64,000 nucleotides of DNA from Mauremys mutica (taxonomy: Eukaryota; Chordata; Testudines; Geoemydidae): the NCBI RefSeq assembly GCF_020497125.1, contig NC_059073.1, positions 16,141,225-16,205,224 on the forward strand. Direction: 5' to 3'. Each line of letters opens with the position of its first letter. The first letter of the stretch is position 1. The notes beneath the pieces were generated by a model. It saw nothing but the letters and a program-made list of their open reading frames with translations. It did no database searches and was not told the DNA's origin. The translations under genes were made by a program, and so were the position numbers. Below, piece after piece: positions 10,011 through 21,648 of this stretch.

Positions 10011-10686
10011 CAGAGGTCGGCAACCTTTCAGCAGTGGTGTAATGAGTCTTCATGTGTACACTGTAATTTAAGGCTTTGCATGCTGGTAATACTTTGTAAC
10101 ATTTTTTAGAAGGTCTCTCTATAAGTCTATAATATATAACCAAACTACTGTTATATGTAAAGTAAACAAGGTTTTCAAAATGTTTCAGAAGCTTTATTTA
10201 AAATTAAATTAAAATGCAGATCTTAGCTGCTGAGTGATCAGTTGTTAACCAGCTGGAACCCCAGCTCGCCAGCTGAGGTCTGTGGAGCTGGCGGCTGATA
10301 GGGCTGAGCAGGGCCGGAGGCCTGGACCCTGTCTGGCAGGGGGCCTGTGCTGGAACTCCAACCGGAAGCCAGGTGAGTGGGGCTGCGGCGGGGACCCCGG
10401 CTGGCAAGGGGCCAGCGGCCGGAACCCCAGAGCAGCGACTGAGCAGCTCAACATGCCCCAGCTCTGGGGTGTCGGCCGCTGGCTTCTGCCAGCCGGGGTC
10501 TCAACCCAATGCCAGTCTGGGGTTCCTTCCCCCAGGCTGGCAGCGGGCGCTGAGTGGGACTGGTGGCGGGACCCCAGCTGGCAAGGAGCCAGCAGCAGGA
10601 ACCTCAGAGCGACGGCGGGCTGAGCGGCTTAGCTCGCGCCGCGTGCCATCAAACATCGGCTCGCGTGCCACCTTTGCCGAACCCTG
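10011..10686. mobile_element. Non-autonomous hAT, 676 bp
   Basis: Ends are CAGAGGTCGGCAACCTTT and GCCACCTTTGCCGAACCCTG. The flanks AACTAGTA (10003-10010) and AACTAGAA (10687-10694) match at 7 of 8. The left third is AT-rich and the right two thirds GC-rich with repeated GGGACCCC(A/G)GCTGGCAAGG units near 10393 and 10570. No transposase frame is present. Confidence 0.88.
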
Positions 10687-10699
10687 AACTAGAAGGTGT

Positions 10700-11040
10700 A
10701 TTTTAGAAAGCCATCCAAAGGCTCCAAGTGATGGAGAATTTACCAAATCTTTCTGTAAGCTGTTTCAACAGTTAATCAACCTCACTGCAAAAAATATGCA
10801 TTTTATTTCCAACTTCAGCTTTCCAGCCACTGGATTTTGGTATATCTTTGCCACCTAGATTACAAAAATCTCTGGTACAAGGTATCTTCTTTCTGTGCAG
10901 ACCAGGATCAAGTTGACTCTTAACATTCTTTCCAATATGCTAAACACATTGAGCTCCTTTAGTTTCTTATTCTGAGGAATGTTTCCCCAACCACAAATCG
11001 TTCTTGTAACTCTTCTCTGAACCTTCCGCCTTACTCATAC
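10700..11040 (-). mobile_element. CR1 LINE fragment, minus strand
   Basis: The plus strand carries the complement of the CR1 ORF2 C-terminus and 3' region: TTCCAACTTCAGCTTTCCAG, CTGTGCAGACCAGGATCAAG, AACACATTGAGCTCCTT and TTGTAACTCTTCTCTGAACC. Diverged, with no usable frame. Confidence 0.7.
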
Positions 11041-11115
11041 ACAGCTTCCATTGATGTAATTGGGAGTGTTTGCTGAATGAGAAAGGCAAGATTGTTTAAG
11101 CAGACTTCACAAAAT

Positions 11116-11185
11116 GGGTGAAACCCTGGCCCAATTGAAATCAATGCAAAAACTGCCACTGAATTAAGTGGACCAGGATTTCACT
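11116..11185. repeat. Foldback mini-element (GTGAAA...TTTCAC palindrome)
   Basis: GGTGAAACCCTGGCC at the left pairs imperfectly with GGACCAGGATTTCACT at the right, with a short spacer containing a TTGAAATCAATG motif. Similar palindromes lie at 24446-24517 and 44153-44227. Confidence 0.6.
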
Positions 11186-11190
11186 CATTG

Positions 11191-12251
11191 GGTATGTCTA
11201 CACTGCAGTGTAAACCCAGGGTCACCGGAACTCGAGTCAGTGGGTCCTGGGGTAGAGATCCCAGGGGTGGATCCTCTACACTGATCGTAAACCCTAGGTT
11301 AAGAATTTCATAACCCAAGTCCAAACCCAGGGGTCTAGCATCCACGCTGCAATATGAAGACCCATGTCCAATCAACCATATCCCAGACTTCCTAGCACCC
11401 TCCCAAAATGTGGTTGCTATAACCCTTTGTTTTTGGCTCAATGTGAGAAAACTTGACAGTCCATCCTGTATGTTACAGGAAGTTTGAACAGCCCAGCAAC
11501 CTTCCTGCTGAGCTGTCATTTTGGTCTGCATGCTCCTGGCAACTGGAGGCAGCAACATGGAAGAGTTGCCATTTGAAGAATTTATCTTGCTTGCGCTTTC
11601 AAACCTGTTTCAGGAAATGGGCAGAGCTTCCATGAGACACTAATGGAGATTTCCGTGGTGGCACTTTCTCACCCCTGATCAGAGCTAATGATGGAAAAAG
11701 ACACAGACATGGCAGACTCAGACTGGCTGTTGCTGCTCATGAAACTTGGTACACTGTTTTGCTGGCCTTACACCACAGATTAATCAAAATCTGGCTGTGC
11801 TCGCGCTACCATGACACAGCAAGCTTTGTAAAGGACTCCTCCTTGTCAATCTCCATTGCAAACGCAGATGGTTCTGTGAAGGTGTGTTTGCAGCTTGGTG
11901 GTGAGAATAAAATGGAAGTGTTAAACTCTGACTTGCTATACTACATGAAGGGGGATTGCTTCTCTTTCCCAGGTAATTCCTCTGAGAGAGAGGACAAAGG
12001 AAGTCAGCCCATGGAATTGTGGGATTCCTTTGGCGGACTCCCAGAACCCAAATGTGAGGGGGCTGCACCTATACTGCAAAGTTATAAGGCTTGAACCCTC
12101 AGTGTCAGCTTGATTTGTGCTGAAACCTTCCAACCTCATGAGGTCCTAGGAGGTCCAAGTCTGAATCTGAGAAATTTGTGTGTGGAAGGAAGCAGGGTTT
12201 GGGCTCAAGCCCGAGTTGGAGCCTGGGCTTACAATGCAGTGTAGACATACC
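11191..12251. mobile_element. 1061-bp inverted-repeat DNA element with 5-bp duplication
   Basis: The ends GGTATGTCTACACTGCAGTG and CAATGCAGTGTAGACATACC are inverted repeats; extended inward, 22 of the first 23 bases match and similarity continues to about 34. The flanks are a perfect 5-bp duplication, CATTG (11186-11190 and 12252-12256). The interior is not GC-rich and contains short open frames (for example at 11557 and 11759-12094) that I do not recognise. A 5-bp duplication does not fit hAT (8) or Harbinger (3), though the motif GTCTACACT is shared with the Harbinger-like MITE at 1531. A possible terminal fragment of the same family lies at 47803. Confidence 0.75.
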
Positions 12252-12389
12252 CATTGTGTTTTAAATCATAGCCAGACCTTGATCCTCCACTGAAATTTGA
12301 GGGAGTGGAGCCCTATTTTCTTCACAATAGAATCAAGCCCTAGATTCTCATGTGTGCTTCAGTATATGGCAGTGTGTGAGCTGCTTGAA

Positions 12390-12740
12390 AGTTTTCAGAT
12401 TTTGTTCTTATGTTTGAATCACAAATGAAAATTTCATGAAAATAATTTCCACCCCCCCACATTTTCTGTTTCTTTTTTTAAAAAAATAATACGACTGAAA
12501 AAAGTCAGGTTTTTGTTTTCCATTTTCCTTTCTCCCCTTCCCCACTTTTAGTGGCAAAATAGGCAAAATGAAAAAGGAGGTATGTGGTGACAAATGGGAG
12601 AGGGGGGGGATTAAAAACTAAACATTTTTAAACCAAAAATGTCCAGTAAGCATTTTTACAAAACATTTCAAAATCAATTCTGGAATATTTAGAAATAAAA
12701 ACTTGTTTGAAATTTTAAAATATTTTCACATTTCTCCCCA
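12390..12740. repeat. AT-rich A/T-tract repeat
   Basis: The block is dominated by AAAATTT / TTTCAAA-type words (TGAAAATTTCATGAAAATAA, CATTTCAAAATCAATTC). The same vocabulary recurs in at least eight other blocks in this window. I read it as a diverged interspersed family rather than chance, but no clear ends are visible. Confidence 0.45.
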
Positions 12741-14364
12741 GTGTTTTGGCCACCTGTCTTCACACCCACGCTACAGACGCCAAATGGCTAAATGAGAGAC
12801 ATACAGGCTGGAAATTTAACTAGTGTCCTGAAAAAGTGATCAGTCCACAAATTGAACAATAGATCTCTGCAATGCAACTGAATAAGTAAAATTTTGTTCC
12901 AGAACATTAAGATTGAGCATCTGAAACTGGTTACATGAATAATAAATGTCTGTATACAGCCATCTCACCCACACTGCCCACTACCCTCTAATATTAAATC
13001 CCCACCTCTTGTTTAAAAAGACCTAATTTTCTACCTACCTCCCTGCCATACAAATTAACACCCTGTTGATTTAAAAACCCAAACCAAACAGGTTCTGCTT
13101 ATCCTGAATCTTAAAGCCTACTAAATCGGGTTATTTTGGAGTACAAACAAGTGGCACAATGCAAGACCAGTACCCCTCTGCTATAAATACCTTCCCAGAA
13201 GTTCAGTCCTGAAGACAGACACCGTCTACTTACAGGCCACATAAAAATGTTCTTGCAATCAATCCTCAGGCTGAGCAACAACATATTTTTGCTAAAGAGC
13301 CACAGCTCTTGATTTTACTCCCTTTTGCTTATTAGTTGGCAGTTGAGTTGAGTTGGCAACATTTCATTTAAGGGGGAGAAACCTGATCAATATGCATTGT
13401 CTGCTGGTGTTACCTGATCTTTTGATTATGTGTTAATTAGACTGATTATATAAAAATCCCAGTTGACATTCTGAGGTTTAATTGGTTCTCTTCCCAAGAT
13501 CCGGCCCAGCATTATTAGAATTCCCATTTAACTGGGAACACCAATGTGCATAGTTGCAATATTCAGACTTAGGAAAAACCTTCTGTGATTGTACTAGTTC
13601 ATTAACAAAGTTAGCAAAGCTAAAAACACTCCAACCCAGCAATGCAGGTAGAGATAATACAGAATGAGTTGAGCATCCTTATACTCACACCATACCTTGC
13701 AGATCAACCTGAAGTGTTAGTCATTATCTTTCTCATCATCATCTTCTTCTTCCTCATCACCATCACCAGTGGTCATCATCCAGCACCTCCCAAGAACTAT
13801 ATCTCCCAAAGCACACAGGCTGGGATACAATTTGTATTACGTGTCACACTGATGCTACTATGCCTACTGCATATTCAGTAGGGGTTTTTCTCCTTTTCCT
13901 AATTTGTAGTTCCTCACCCTACTAATGTTGGGCTTACCTTTTCCCAGAGGTTACTAGTCAATGTACCTCAAGCTTATTAAAATAGTAATCAATTAGTTAC
14001 CATGGTGCTCTTATGGTCAGACATCAGCTGATGTTCCTAATTTAAAATGTCCCAAGTTGATATAAACTAGCATCTTGTGGTTACCTGTCACCAGTGTAGT
14101 CATAACAGGATTCTATCTTGTGATATCTTATGATCTAGGGTTATTCTTGGTTAGCTACTTATGGGTAAAGCTTTTGAGACATTGTGACTTGAGTAGTTTA
14201 GCTAAGCTAGTGTCTTACAGGCATTGAGGCCTGTAGGTTTATTGCATTACTGCCCTAACTTATACCTATGCATCTATACTAGGCTATACTGGTGAAGTAA
14301 CAAATCTATATGCTACAGACAACAGATGTTCGATGACTAGACAAAATAGACACAGAACCGTGCA
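12741..14364. other. Unassigned, includes a TAATTA-rich repeat-poor island
   Basis: No exon or repeat was recognised. 13380-13560 is repeat-free and rich in homeodomain-type TTAATTAG words, a candidate for conserved regulatory sequence. A CATCATCATC simple tract lies near 13733-13783. Confidence 0.35.
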
Positions 14365-14440
14365 GTGGACTAGAACCCTGGTCATTCAGCTCCAAAAAAC
14401 ATAGGCCTCTGCTAGCTCAGCCAAAGGAGACCAGCTCTTA
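14365..14440 (-). mobile_element. tRNA-derived SINE head, minus strand
   Basis: On the minus strand TGGCTGAGCTAGCAGAGG fits a polymerase III A box and GGGTTCTAGTCC fits a B box at tRNA-like spacing. The copy is short and lacks a clear tail. A tRNA gene is excluded because no cloverleaf or acceptor stem is present. Confidence 0.6.
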
Positions 14441-14671
14441 GAAAATATGTTCCCTGTGAGGTAGTCATTAGAACATCCTTTTTATAGTTGGGAGGTAGTA
14501 GAAGAAGGTGGCTTTATAAATAAACAAGGGACTTTCTAAGCAAGGGCAGTGGACACAGAGGGGAGAAGGAACAATTTTGTAGCTACATTGTTTGCCTGAT
14601 TGTATCATTTAAGTGTTGTCCACATGCCCAGGTACCCTGTCAAGGGATTATAATAAATGAATAGAAACCAA

Positions 14672-14765
14672 GAGGCAGATCCTCCCCTGGAACGAATCAG
14701 CCTGGCCCCACCGAAATCAGTGGAGCCATGTTGATTTACACAAGCTGAGGATCTGGTTTGACACA
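14672..14765. repeat. Foldback mini-element remnant
   Basis: AGATCCTCCCCTGGAACGAA opposes AAGCTGAGGATCTGG around AATCAGTGGAGCCATGTTGA. It is a diverged copy of the family whose core (TTGACTTCAATGGAGCTA, GAGGATCTGG) forms the tandem array at 58256-58630. Confidence 0.55.
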
Positions 14766-16789
14766 TCCGTAAGCCTCAATTCCCTTTTCATTCTTTGCTC
14801 GCCCTCTCAGGAGCTTCACGTGAAGAGTTTTACATCCCCAAGCTGCCGGTTGTGTCTTCAATGCCTGGCTGTGAAATACAGTTCACCTGCTCACATACAA
14901 ATGTTCCACAATAAGCATAAAACAAAGTTAATTTCCAAATTCTCCCAATCACCATGGTAACTCACATTCACAGGAGCTGAACTGAAAAACAGACAGGATC
15001 GCCCAGAATCCCATCTATAAAGCAAAGGCCCAGTTGTGTTCTCAACATGCAGGTGTCGCTGGTGTTATATGCTCTCAGGACTTGGCTCTGGAAATGTTGT
15101 CCACATCACAGTAACTAGTATGACACCTGCTCCAGCCCATGTCCCTTCATCTTCCTATGCTCTCCAGATCAGACATACGAGATCTGCCTGTTCATGAAAT
15201 ATGAGCAAGATTTATTAATGTTGAGTTATAATCTGACCTGGGATTATCGCCCGTGTGGGATTATATGGGAGCATCAAATGCCACTCCCCCACCACACAAT
15301 TTATGTCTTGTGCAGGTCTAACGCCATCTCCTTATTCCCCCCACAGAGCAAGTGAGCAAGCCAGGGTGGGGAATAGGAAAGGGTTGACACTGACTGTGTT
15401 TCCACACTGATCCGTGCAGGAGAACTGAACAGGTGCATGACAGTGAGCAGGGGGTTAGTACTTTACTGCTGGTGAAGGACAGCCGCAAAATATTTCTCCT
15501 AGATCAAGATGGGGACAAAAAGGGAAATTAGAGCTTTTCTTGGGGATGCACTATTCCTCCCTGGGGTTGCTGTTGAGGCAGATAAGCAGCACATACCCTT
15601 TACTACATACAGAGTGTGTCTATGGGAGCCCTTTGTGTTAATTAAAGGCTGATTCCCTTCCCTCCTTTGCCCGCCCCCAACTCACATTGAACAAGCTGGA
15701 CTCTCTTCATAAACAAAATATTGGAGGTGTCTGTACCAAACAAAGCCTGAGAATGTTTCATACATTCTTTCTGTGTGCCCGAAGGATGAAGAAATACCCC
15801 AGACATTTGCAAAGATCTCTTGCTCTTCTGGCTTTTGCTCCCGCGGCTACATTTTGCATAGTTGGCCTCGTGGCGCATAACTTGCATCTCAACTCATTAG
15901 CCTCTAAGTAGGGATCTGTTGCCTTAACCACTGCCAAAATAGTACTCTCAAGATTTTCTTTTCTGAAGCTCTGTGCGGCAGAGCAAAACAAAATGGTTGG
16001 CCAAATTCACTACTATCTTTTTGATGGAGAAAGTCTCATTTGCTGAAAGGAACAATAGACGTGTATGTGGAAATAAATCGGATCTCATGTTGAGTTAACT
16101 GAGGCTATTATATAACCCTTCACGCTCTGTTTCCCCCAACTCCATATTCTGTAGGACACTAAACGTATGAAAATGTTATTGTTTGATTTCTTCTCCTTTT
16201 AGCAAGTCCATGTGGCGAGAGCTTCCCCGGGGTCTGGGGAAGGAGTAGGGAGGCTATGAAGGTGCCTACTTTCTCTCTTCCATTGCTTCACATGGATACA
16301 GTACCACAACCACTAGAGCAAGACTCCATGACAATCCCATAACAATCTCTGGACATTCGGAACCCTGGGAGAGTTTTCTTTTTTCTGAGGGCTGGCAGGA
16401 AGGGCTTCATGTGCTATCGATGTGCAGCTGTGCATCAAATTTGCATGCAGCTCCTGGCATGTGAGGATTTAGGTGCAGCATCTGCATTTAACAGAGAAGG
16501 TTTTCACATGACACATCAGGGTTCTTGTGCAACAGCTGATGGTGCATAAAAATTACCCCTTCAGCAGCTGTACTTACACCAGTGCTGCTTGTCTGCCCCC
16601 TTTGCATGCACTGAAAAGCTCTCAATTAAGCATTAAAAAGTTGGAAATGAATATATACATAATCCTTTGAGGTGCAGCAGATTTGCTACACAACTGACAT
16701 ATTGTGTAGTGTAATTGGAACCCACTGATGAATGAGAATTATAGGTTCCATGCTGTGCCACTCCACACTGTATCTGAGTTGTTACAGCT
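14766..16789. other. Unassigned
   Basis: About 2 kb without a recognised exon, RNA gene or repeat boundary. The longest frames overlap one another on opposite strands near 15640-15990 and show no conserved domain that I know. Confidence 0.4.
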
Positions 16790-16885
16790 AACATCTGTAG
16801 AAGCTTGGCTCCAGCTCACTGAGCTGCAGCTTATACTTTTAGCTCTAGAGGTCCCTGGTTCAAACCCTGATGTGTTAGCCAAGAT
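16790..16885 (+). mobile_element. tRNA-derived SINE head fragment
   Basis: TTTTAGCTCTAGAGGTCCC and CTGGTTCAAACCCTGATG match the internal control region of the SINE at 48190-48282 (TTTAGCTCAT..., CAGGTTCGATCCC). Diverged and truncated. Confidence 0.5.
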
Positions 16886-17929
16886 GAAGACCATCACCTA
16901 TAGAGATAGCTTTTTGATTCATTCGTGAGCCATCAAGTAACACTAACTGTCTTCTACATATTAGAAGTTGTCAAAAACCTGCTAGAGCGGCAGTATGTGT
17001 GTAGTTAGATCTTGTATGTTGTCTATACTTACTATATGATTACTTGGCTATTTGGTAACCCATGCGGCCTTGTCGTATTAATTTTATTGTGTAAAGAGCA
17101 AAAGACACAATACATCCTAGACTCAACTCCCCTCCCCCCACCCCCCAAAACCCCCCAAGGAAATGAAAAGTTAAGGCAGGGAATACAATCACTTTTAAGA
17201 GGGGTGGTTTTTTTTTTATTTCCTTGCATGAAGAATTTCAATTCAATTTGAATTTCTTTCATGGGTTAGGGAGAGCAGAGAAATACCCAAGGGGTGGAGG
17301 GCAGGAAATACTACTCACTTAAGTGCTTTTCTTGCCAAAATTTATTAATTTTCTTACATCTGACACCCATCAGGCAGAGCAGCAGATATCAGAGAACCTG
17401 AAACAGAACAGCACGCTAAGTGCTACATATATTTCCCCCCCACACTCCTCCAACGCTTCTTCGCAAATGTGCTTTGTTACATCTCTCAAACCTAGCAGGG
17501 AGAACGGAAAGCAGAAAAGACTCTGCCTCTGTGTGCAACAGAAATTGTGATGAGGGAAAAATCTCAGTGCCATTAGTAGTTCCGTGTTTAAAGCAAATAA
17601 AACAAGTTACAGAAGCACTCTGGCAAAGTGATAGGAAAAGAGCGGCTTGTTAGAGGAAAAACAAGGATGCTCTGAAGCATACTGTCAGGAGGTATGCCGG
17701 CAACAAGGCAATGATTCCTGTACTTGTTAATGGACACTTGCAGCACTAGAGCTAAGCAGGGATGGTGTCTGCATTTATTTTAGCTGCTTGGGGAAGGTAT
17801 TTTGGAATCAGAATGAGCCAAACCCTAGTCCCACTGGACTCCTCTGCCACACTGTTGCTGATTTCTGCCTATTGAATGTGATATGCAGAAGTCAAGACAA
17901 TGAAACATGTGGCTAGCATTGTTATTTTT
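16886..17929. other. Unassigned
   Basis: No feature recognised. Contains a C-rich run near 17130-17158 and a T run at 17209-17217. Confidence 0.4.
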
Positions 17930-18055
17930 TTATTTATTATTCATACTGCAGGCCCTAGGATACCTAGTCATGGACTAGGACCCCATTGTGCTAGGTGCTG
18001 TACACACCGAGGAGAAAAAGATGGCCCCTGCCCCAAGAACCTAGGGCTAACCCCA
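17930..18055 (-). mobile_element. CORE-SINE/MIR-like 3' part, minus strand
   Basis: TTATTTATTATTCATACTGC, GGACTAGGACCCCATTGTGC and TAGGTGCTGTACACA are the complement of the 3' part of the reptile MIR-like SINE (CAGCACCTAGCACAATGGGG...). Similar 3' parts occur at 37150-37228, 51738-51780, 58025-58105 and 39010-39085. Confidence 0.7.
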
Positions 18056-18069
18056 CAAAGAGACTTAGG

Positions 18070-18640
18070 TGTTGTGCCAAATAATGAAATTCCACAATCT
18101 GAAATGAAATTTTTAAATATCAACACCAAACTGGATTGTTCTGGAATTTCCAGTTTACTGGGATTTTTTTTTAAATCATTCCAAAACTTTTAAAATTTCC
18201 CATCAACTGGAAATTCTGAGTTTCAGCCCACCCTAGGTATAACCATCACCATATCTGAAAATGTACTCTCAGCCTATTACCCTCCCCTCCATCAAATGCC
18301 TTCTCAAGACCTACCTCAGGAGCAGGTCTGCAGCTGGTCTACATGCAGGTACATGCACTGTGTCCCTAGAACTCCCATCATGCATTGCAACAGTTCAGCA
18401 GGAGGGGAGACCGCAATGCAGCATAAGAGATGTAGTTCATCCAGGGAGTCAGGCCTATACAGGAGAATGGGGGCATGAGGCACCCAGACTACATTTCCCA
18501 TGAGACATCATGGTGGTATTTCCAAATTAATATGTTTGGTTTTCAGGTGAAAGTTTTTGTTTTTGATTATTTGGCAAAATATTGAAATTTTCCACAGTGG
18601 AAAACAAAACCAAAAACATTTTCAGACCAGCTCTACTCAG
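18070..18640. repeat. Composite AT-rich repeat enclosing an 'ACTCCCATCATGC' block
   Basis: AT-rich arms (18070-18220 and 18535-18640, ending TTTTCAGACCAGCTCTAC) enclose a block with AGAACTCCCATCATGCATTG and GACTACATTTCCCATGAGAC, two opposed copies of a TCCCATGATGC-type motif. The same architecture (AT-rich arm, TCCATGATGCACTGCAATC, AACTCCCATGAGGC, AT-rich arm) occurs at 52020-52710, so both are probably copies of one element. Confidence 0.55.
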
Positions 18641-19865
18641 TCACAAACTCAGTCACACATGTACAATAGACATTAACTATGAAAAATCTGGAGGTCAGTG
18701 AAGAACACGATGAAAGGTCCCAATGGGTATTTTCCCCCATCTCCTCCTTGGGCAAATTGAATCTTATGACAGCAAAACTGGTGTAGTTCTGCTGATCTGG
18801 AATGGAAACAGGGGCGTACACAAAGGGGACAAGCAGTGGCATGGACTCCCCCAATAATGGGCAGGGGCACAGAACTCCTCTGGCTCTGGGACTATGGCAG
18901 GGAGAGCAAGCTTCTTTGGCCATGGGGCTGCAGCAGGAGCTGACAGCTCCCCTAGCCCCAGGGCCACTGCAGGGGCACAGAACATGCCCCTACAAAAGTG
19001 GTCAAATTAAAATTCCCGATCATGCCTCTGAATGGAAATAATGTGCACATACTTTGCACTACTGTAAATAACTACACAAGAGTCAGAGCAATAGACAATC
19101 AGGCCAGGTATCTGTATTGTTGTTCATCCAACAGATATTCTACCTTAATTTTCACAAGTCACTAGTGATTTTGGGTGTCTCCATGTCTGGCAGTTAAGAT
19201 ACTTTAAATGGGCCTGATTATTAAAGAGGGAGTACTCAGCACTTTCTGAAAACCAGATCCCTTTAAGGTGTCTCACGTTGGGCTCCCCAAATCACTCTCT
19301 TTTCCCAAATGAATGAAAATAATATGAGATGCATTTGATAATTTGCTTTCAAATTCTACCTGACGAATTGCAAGTGCCTAAGTGAGGGAAGAATTTAGCC
19401 TTTAATAAGAAAAACATTTTTTCCCCAGATCCCTGATAATTCAGGAACATTTTTCAAAAGATCTTAGTTCCCTTTCTGTTTTTCTGTTTTCCCCTTTTAT
19501 CTTCTAATTTTGCCCAAAACATATCAGTTACCTGAAGCTGTCATCCAAGCTGCCTTCTGACGGCATTTTATTTTTTCTATTCCTTTTTTTTTCTTTCTGA
19601 AGTGATTCTAGTGCTTTTGAAAGCAGCTAGATTGACAATCCTGGAGAACAAAGCCCTCTATTTAGCCAGAGGAAAGGTTCCGTATACTGCAGGCCATGGC
19701 AGTTCAAGCCTTCTCGGATAGTGCTGCCAGCGTGCATCACTGCTGTCTTGGGAGGGGACATTTCTAGGGGTCAGAGGATTGTGTGTGGGTGGGAGGGGCG
19801 GTAGGGGACACACCTCAGTAAGAGCCCAGGCTAACTCTGCTGTGAAGATCTACCCTTAGAACAAA
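18641..19865. other. Unassigned
   Basis: About 1.2 kb without a recognised feature; the region immediately left of the coding hAT. Confidence 0.4.
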
Positions 19866-19873
19866 CTCTAACC

Positions 19874-21481
19874 CAGGGGTCTCAAACATGCGGCCCGCGG
19901 GCCGCATGCGGCCCTTGGAGCTCTTCCCTGCGGCCCGCGGAGCTCCCTCAGTTACTTCCTGTCGCCGCCAAACTCCCCTCACCCCCGCCCCCCTCCCCGA
20001 GTTATTTTCTGTGCCTAAGCTCCCCGCGCGCTTCTCCCCAATGTTTGGGGCCGGGTCTCTCCCCTGGCCCCACCTGCCGCCCCCACGCGCCTCCCCCCAG
20101 TGTCTACCAGCCCCCACTTGCTGCCCCCTCACCGCCGGTAGCCTGCCCGGGAGCTCACGCTGACTCCACTCCTCCTCCGCTATGCCGGCTTCCGGCATCA
20201 CCTGATGCCGCAGGGTCCTAGCGCCCCCCTGCACTAGGGCCAGGGCAGGCTGCCCTTCCCCTAGTCCTGAGACTCTCCAATGCCCCGAGCCTCTCCAATG
20301 CCTCAAACCCCTCACCCTCAGCCCCACAGCCCTCACCCCTGCACCCCCTCCTATCCCCAAACTCCGTCCCAAAGCCTGCACCCCCACCCCCTGCCGCAGC
20401 CTGGAGCCTGCACCGAGCACAGAGCCTGCACTCCAGACCCCCTCCCCCACCCAAACTCCCTCCCAGAGCCTTAGGCAGTAAATCTAAGTGCGTGTTTTGT
20501 CCTTTGAGTGAGGTGCATTACTGAGTGTATATATTTATTAAAACTGCTTGGAAATGACTTCGTCAAAAAAAAGAACACTCATGGAAGAAAAGAGAGTTTT
20601 CCAAGACAAATGGGAGAATTTATATTTTTTCACAGAGGTAAAAGATAAAATTCAATGCCTTATTTGTCAGCAAAGGATTGCTGTTCCCAAGGAGTATAAC
20701 GTGCGTCGGCACTATGACACGATGCACCGTGAAAAATATGATGCATTCACCGGAAAAATCCGAGAGGAAAAAGTTCAGCAACTTAAAGCAGCATTTGCCA
20801 AGCAAAGAAATTTATTTTCAGGGATTAACAAGTCTAGCGAAGATTCAGTAAGAGCAAGTTTTGTGATAAGCTAAATGATAGCTAAATCGTCGCGACCTTT
20901 TACAGAAGGCTTATTCATAAAAGAATGTCTTATGAAGGCCAGTGAAATTTTATGTCCTGATAGGAAGAAAGTTTTTGAAGGCATAAGCTTGTCTGCAAAT
21001 ACAGTTGCCTGCAGGATAACGGATTTAGCTGATAATGTGCAAAAACAATTGATTCAAATGGCAAAAGACTTTGAAGTATTTTCAATTGCTCTTGATGAGA
21101 GTACAGATGTATCAGATACCGCACAGTGTGCAGTGTTCATTAGAGGTGTGGACTGCAATTTGAATATAACTGAAGAATTGCTAGACTTAATGCCACTGAA
21201 GGGTACCACAACGGGACGTGACATATTTCAAGGATTGGAAGAGTGCATTGAAAAAGCTGTTGGTGGTGCTTAGCACTTTCCAGGAGGGAGGGGGGAGGAG
21301 CGGGGAGCCACGCGCTTAGGGGAGGAGGTGGAGAAGAGACAGGGCAGGGGCGGGGCCTCATGGAAGGGGTGGATTGGGGGTGGGGCCAGGGGCAGCAAGG
21401 GGGCGTGTCAGTGATGCGGCCCTCGGGCCAATGCACTAGTCCTCATGCGGCCCTCGGGGTCATTTGAGTTTGAGACCCCTG
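19874..21481 (+). mobile_element. hAT element with partial transposase, 1608 bp
   Basis: Ends are CAGGGGTCTCAAAC and GTTTGAGACCCCTG, a perfect 14-bp inverted repeat. The flanks carry a perfect 8-bp duplication, CTCTAACC (19866-19873 and 21482-21489). Left and right subterminal regions are rich in GCGGCCC motifs. A C-rich leader (about 20280-20470) precedes a transposase relic (20554-21273). The element is shorter than an autonomous hAT (usually 2.5-4 kb) because sequence encoding the C-terminal half of the transposase has been deleted near 21268. It is the same family as 1567-3073, in the opposite orientation. Confidence 0.95.
20554..21273 (+). pseudogene. hAT transposase, N-terminal half, one nonsense codon
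   Basis: A transposase relic in one frame, interrupted once by TAA (20872-20874) after 106 codons and ending at TAG (21271). The start is the ATG at 20554; the preceding TTG has no support as a start. Residues 35-58 form a BED-type zinc finger: C35-x2-C38 and H53-x4-H58. After the stop, codon 74 of the second segment is the Asp of LDESTD, matching the first catalytic acidic residue of hAT transposases. The second Asp, the Glu and the C-terminal dimerisation region are absent because the element is internally deleted. From memory the sequence resembles the transposase-derived part of GTF2IRD2-like and ZBED/SCAND3-like proteins. It cannot encode a working transposase. The nonsense codon is consistent with a single C-to-T change, so decay is modest. 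Confidence 0.88.
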
Positions 21482-21489
21482 CTCTAACC

Positions 21490-21648
21490 CCTGAGTCCTG
21501 ACCTGCAGCAGAGTGTTGTCAATGAGTTTGTTCATAGTGAAGGTAAATAACTCCATAGCTTATCTTCAGGTGCCCTTCTCATAACAAAAATGCTTGGCTG
21601 AGACCATTTACATTTGCTATCTATGGAGCAAGACATGTTTAAGGTCCC
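21490..21648. other. Unassigned spacer
   Basis: Short host sequence between the hAT and the LTR-like block. Confidence 0.4.

Noticed and set aside
11557..12094. Possible transposase frame inside the 1061-bp element
   Set aside because: Short open pieces in different frames encode nothing I can match to a Harbinger, hAT or other transposase, so no CDS was called.
19815..20450. 211-codon minus-strand open frame
   Set aside because: It lies across the GC-rich subterminal and leader region of the hAT, antisense to the transposase, and contains only composition-driven Gly/Arg/Ala repeats.
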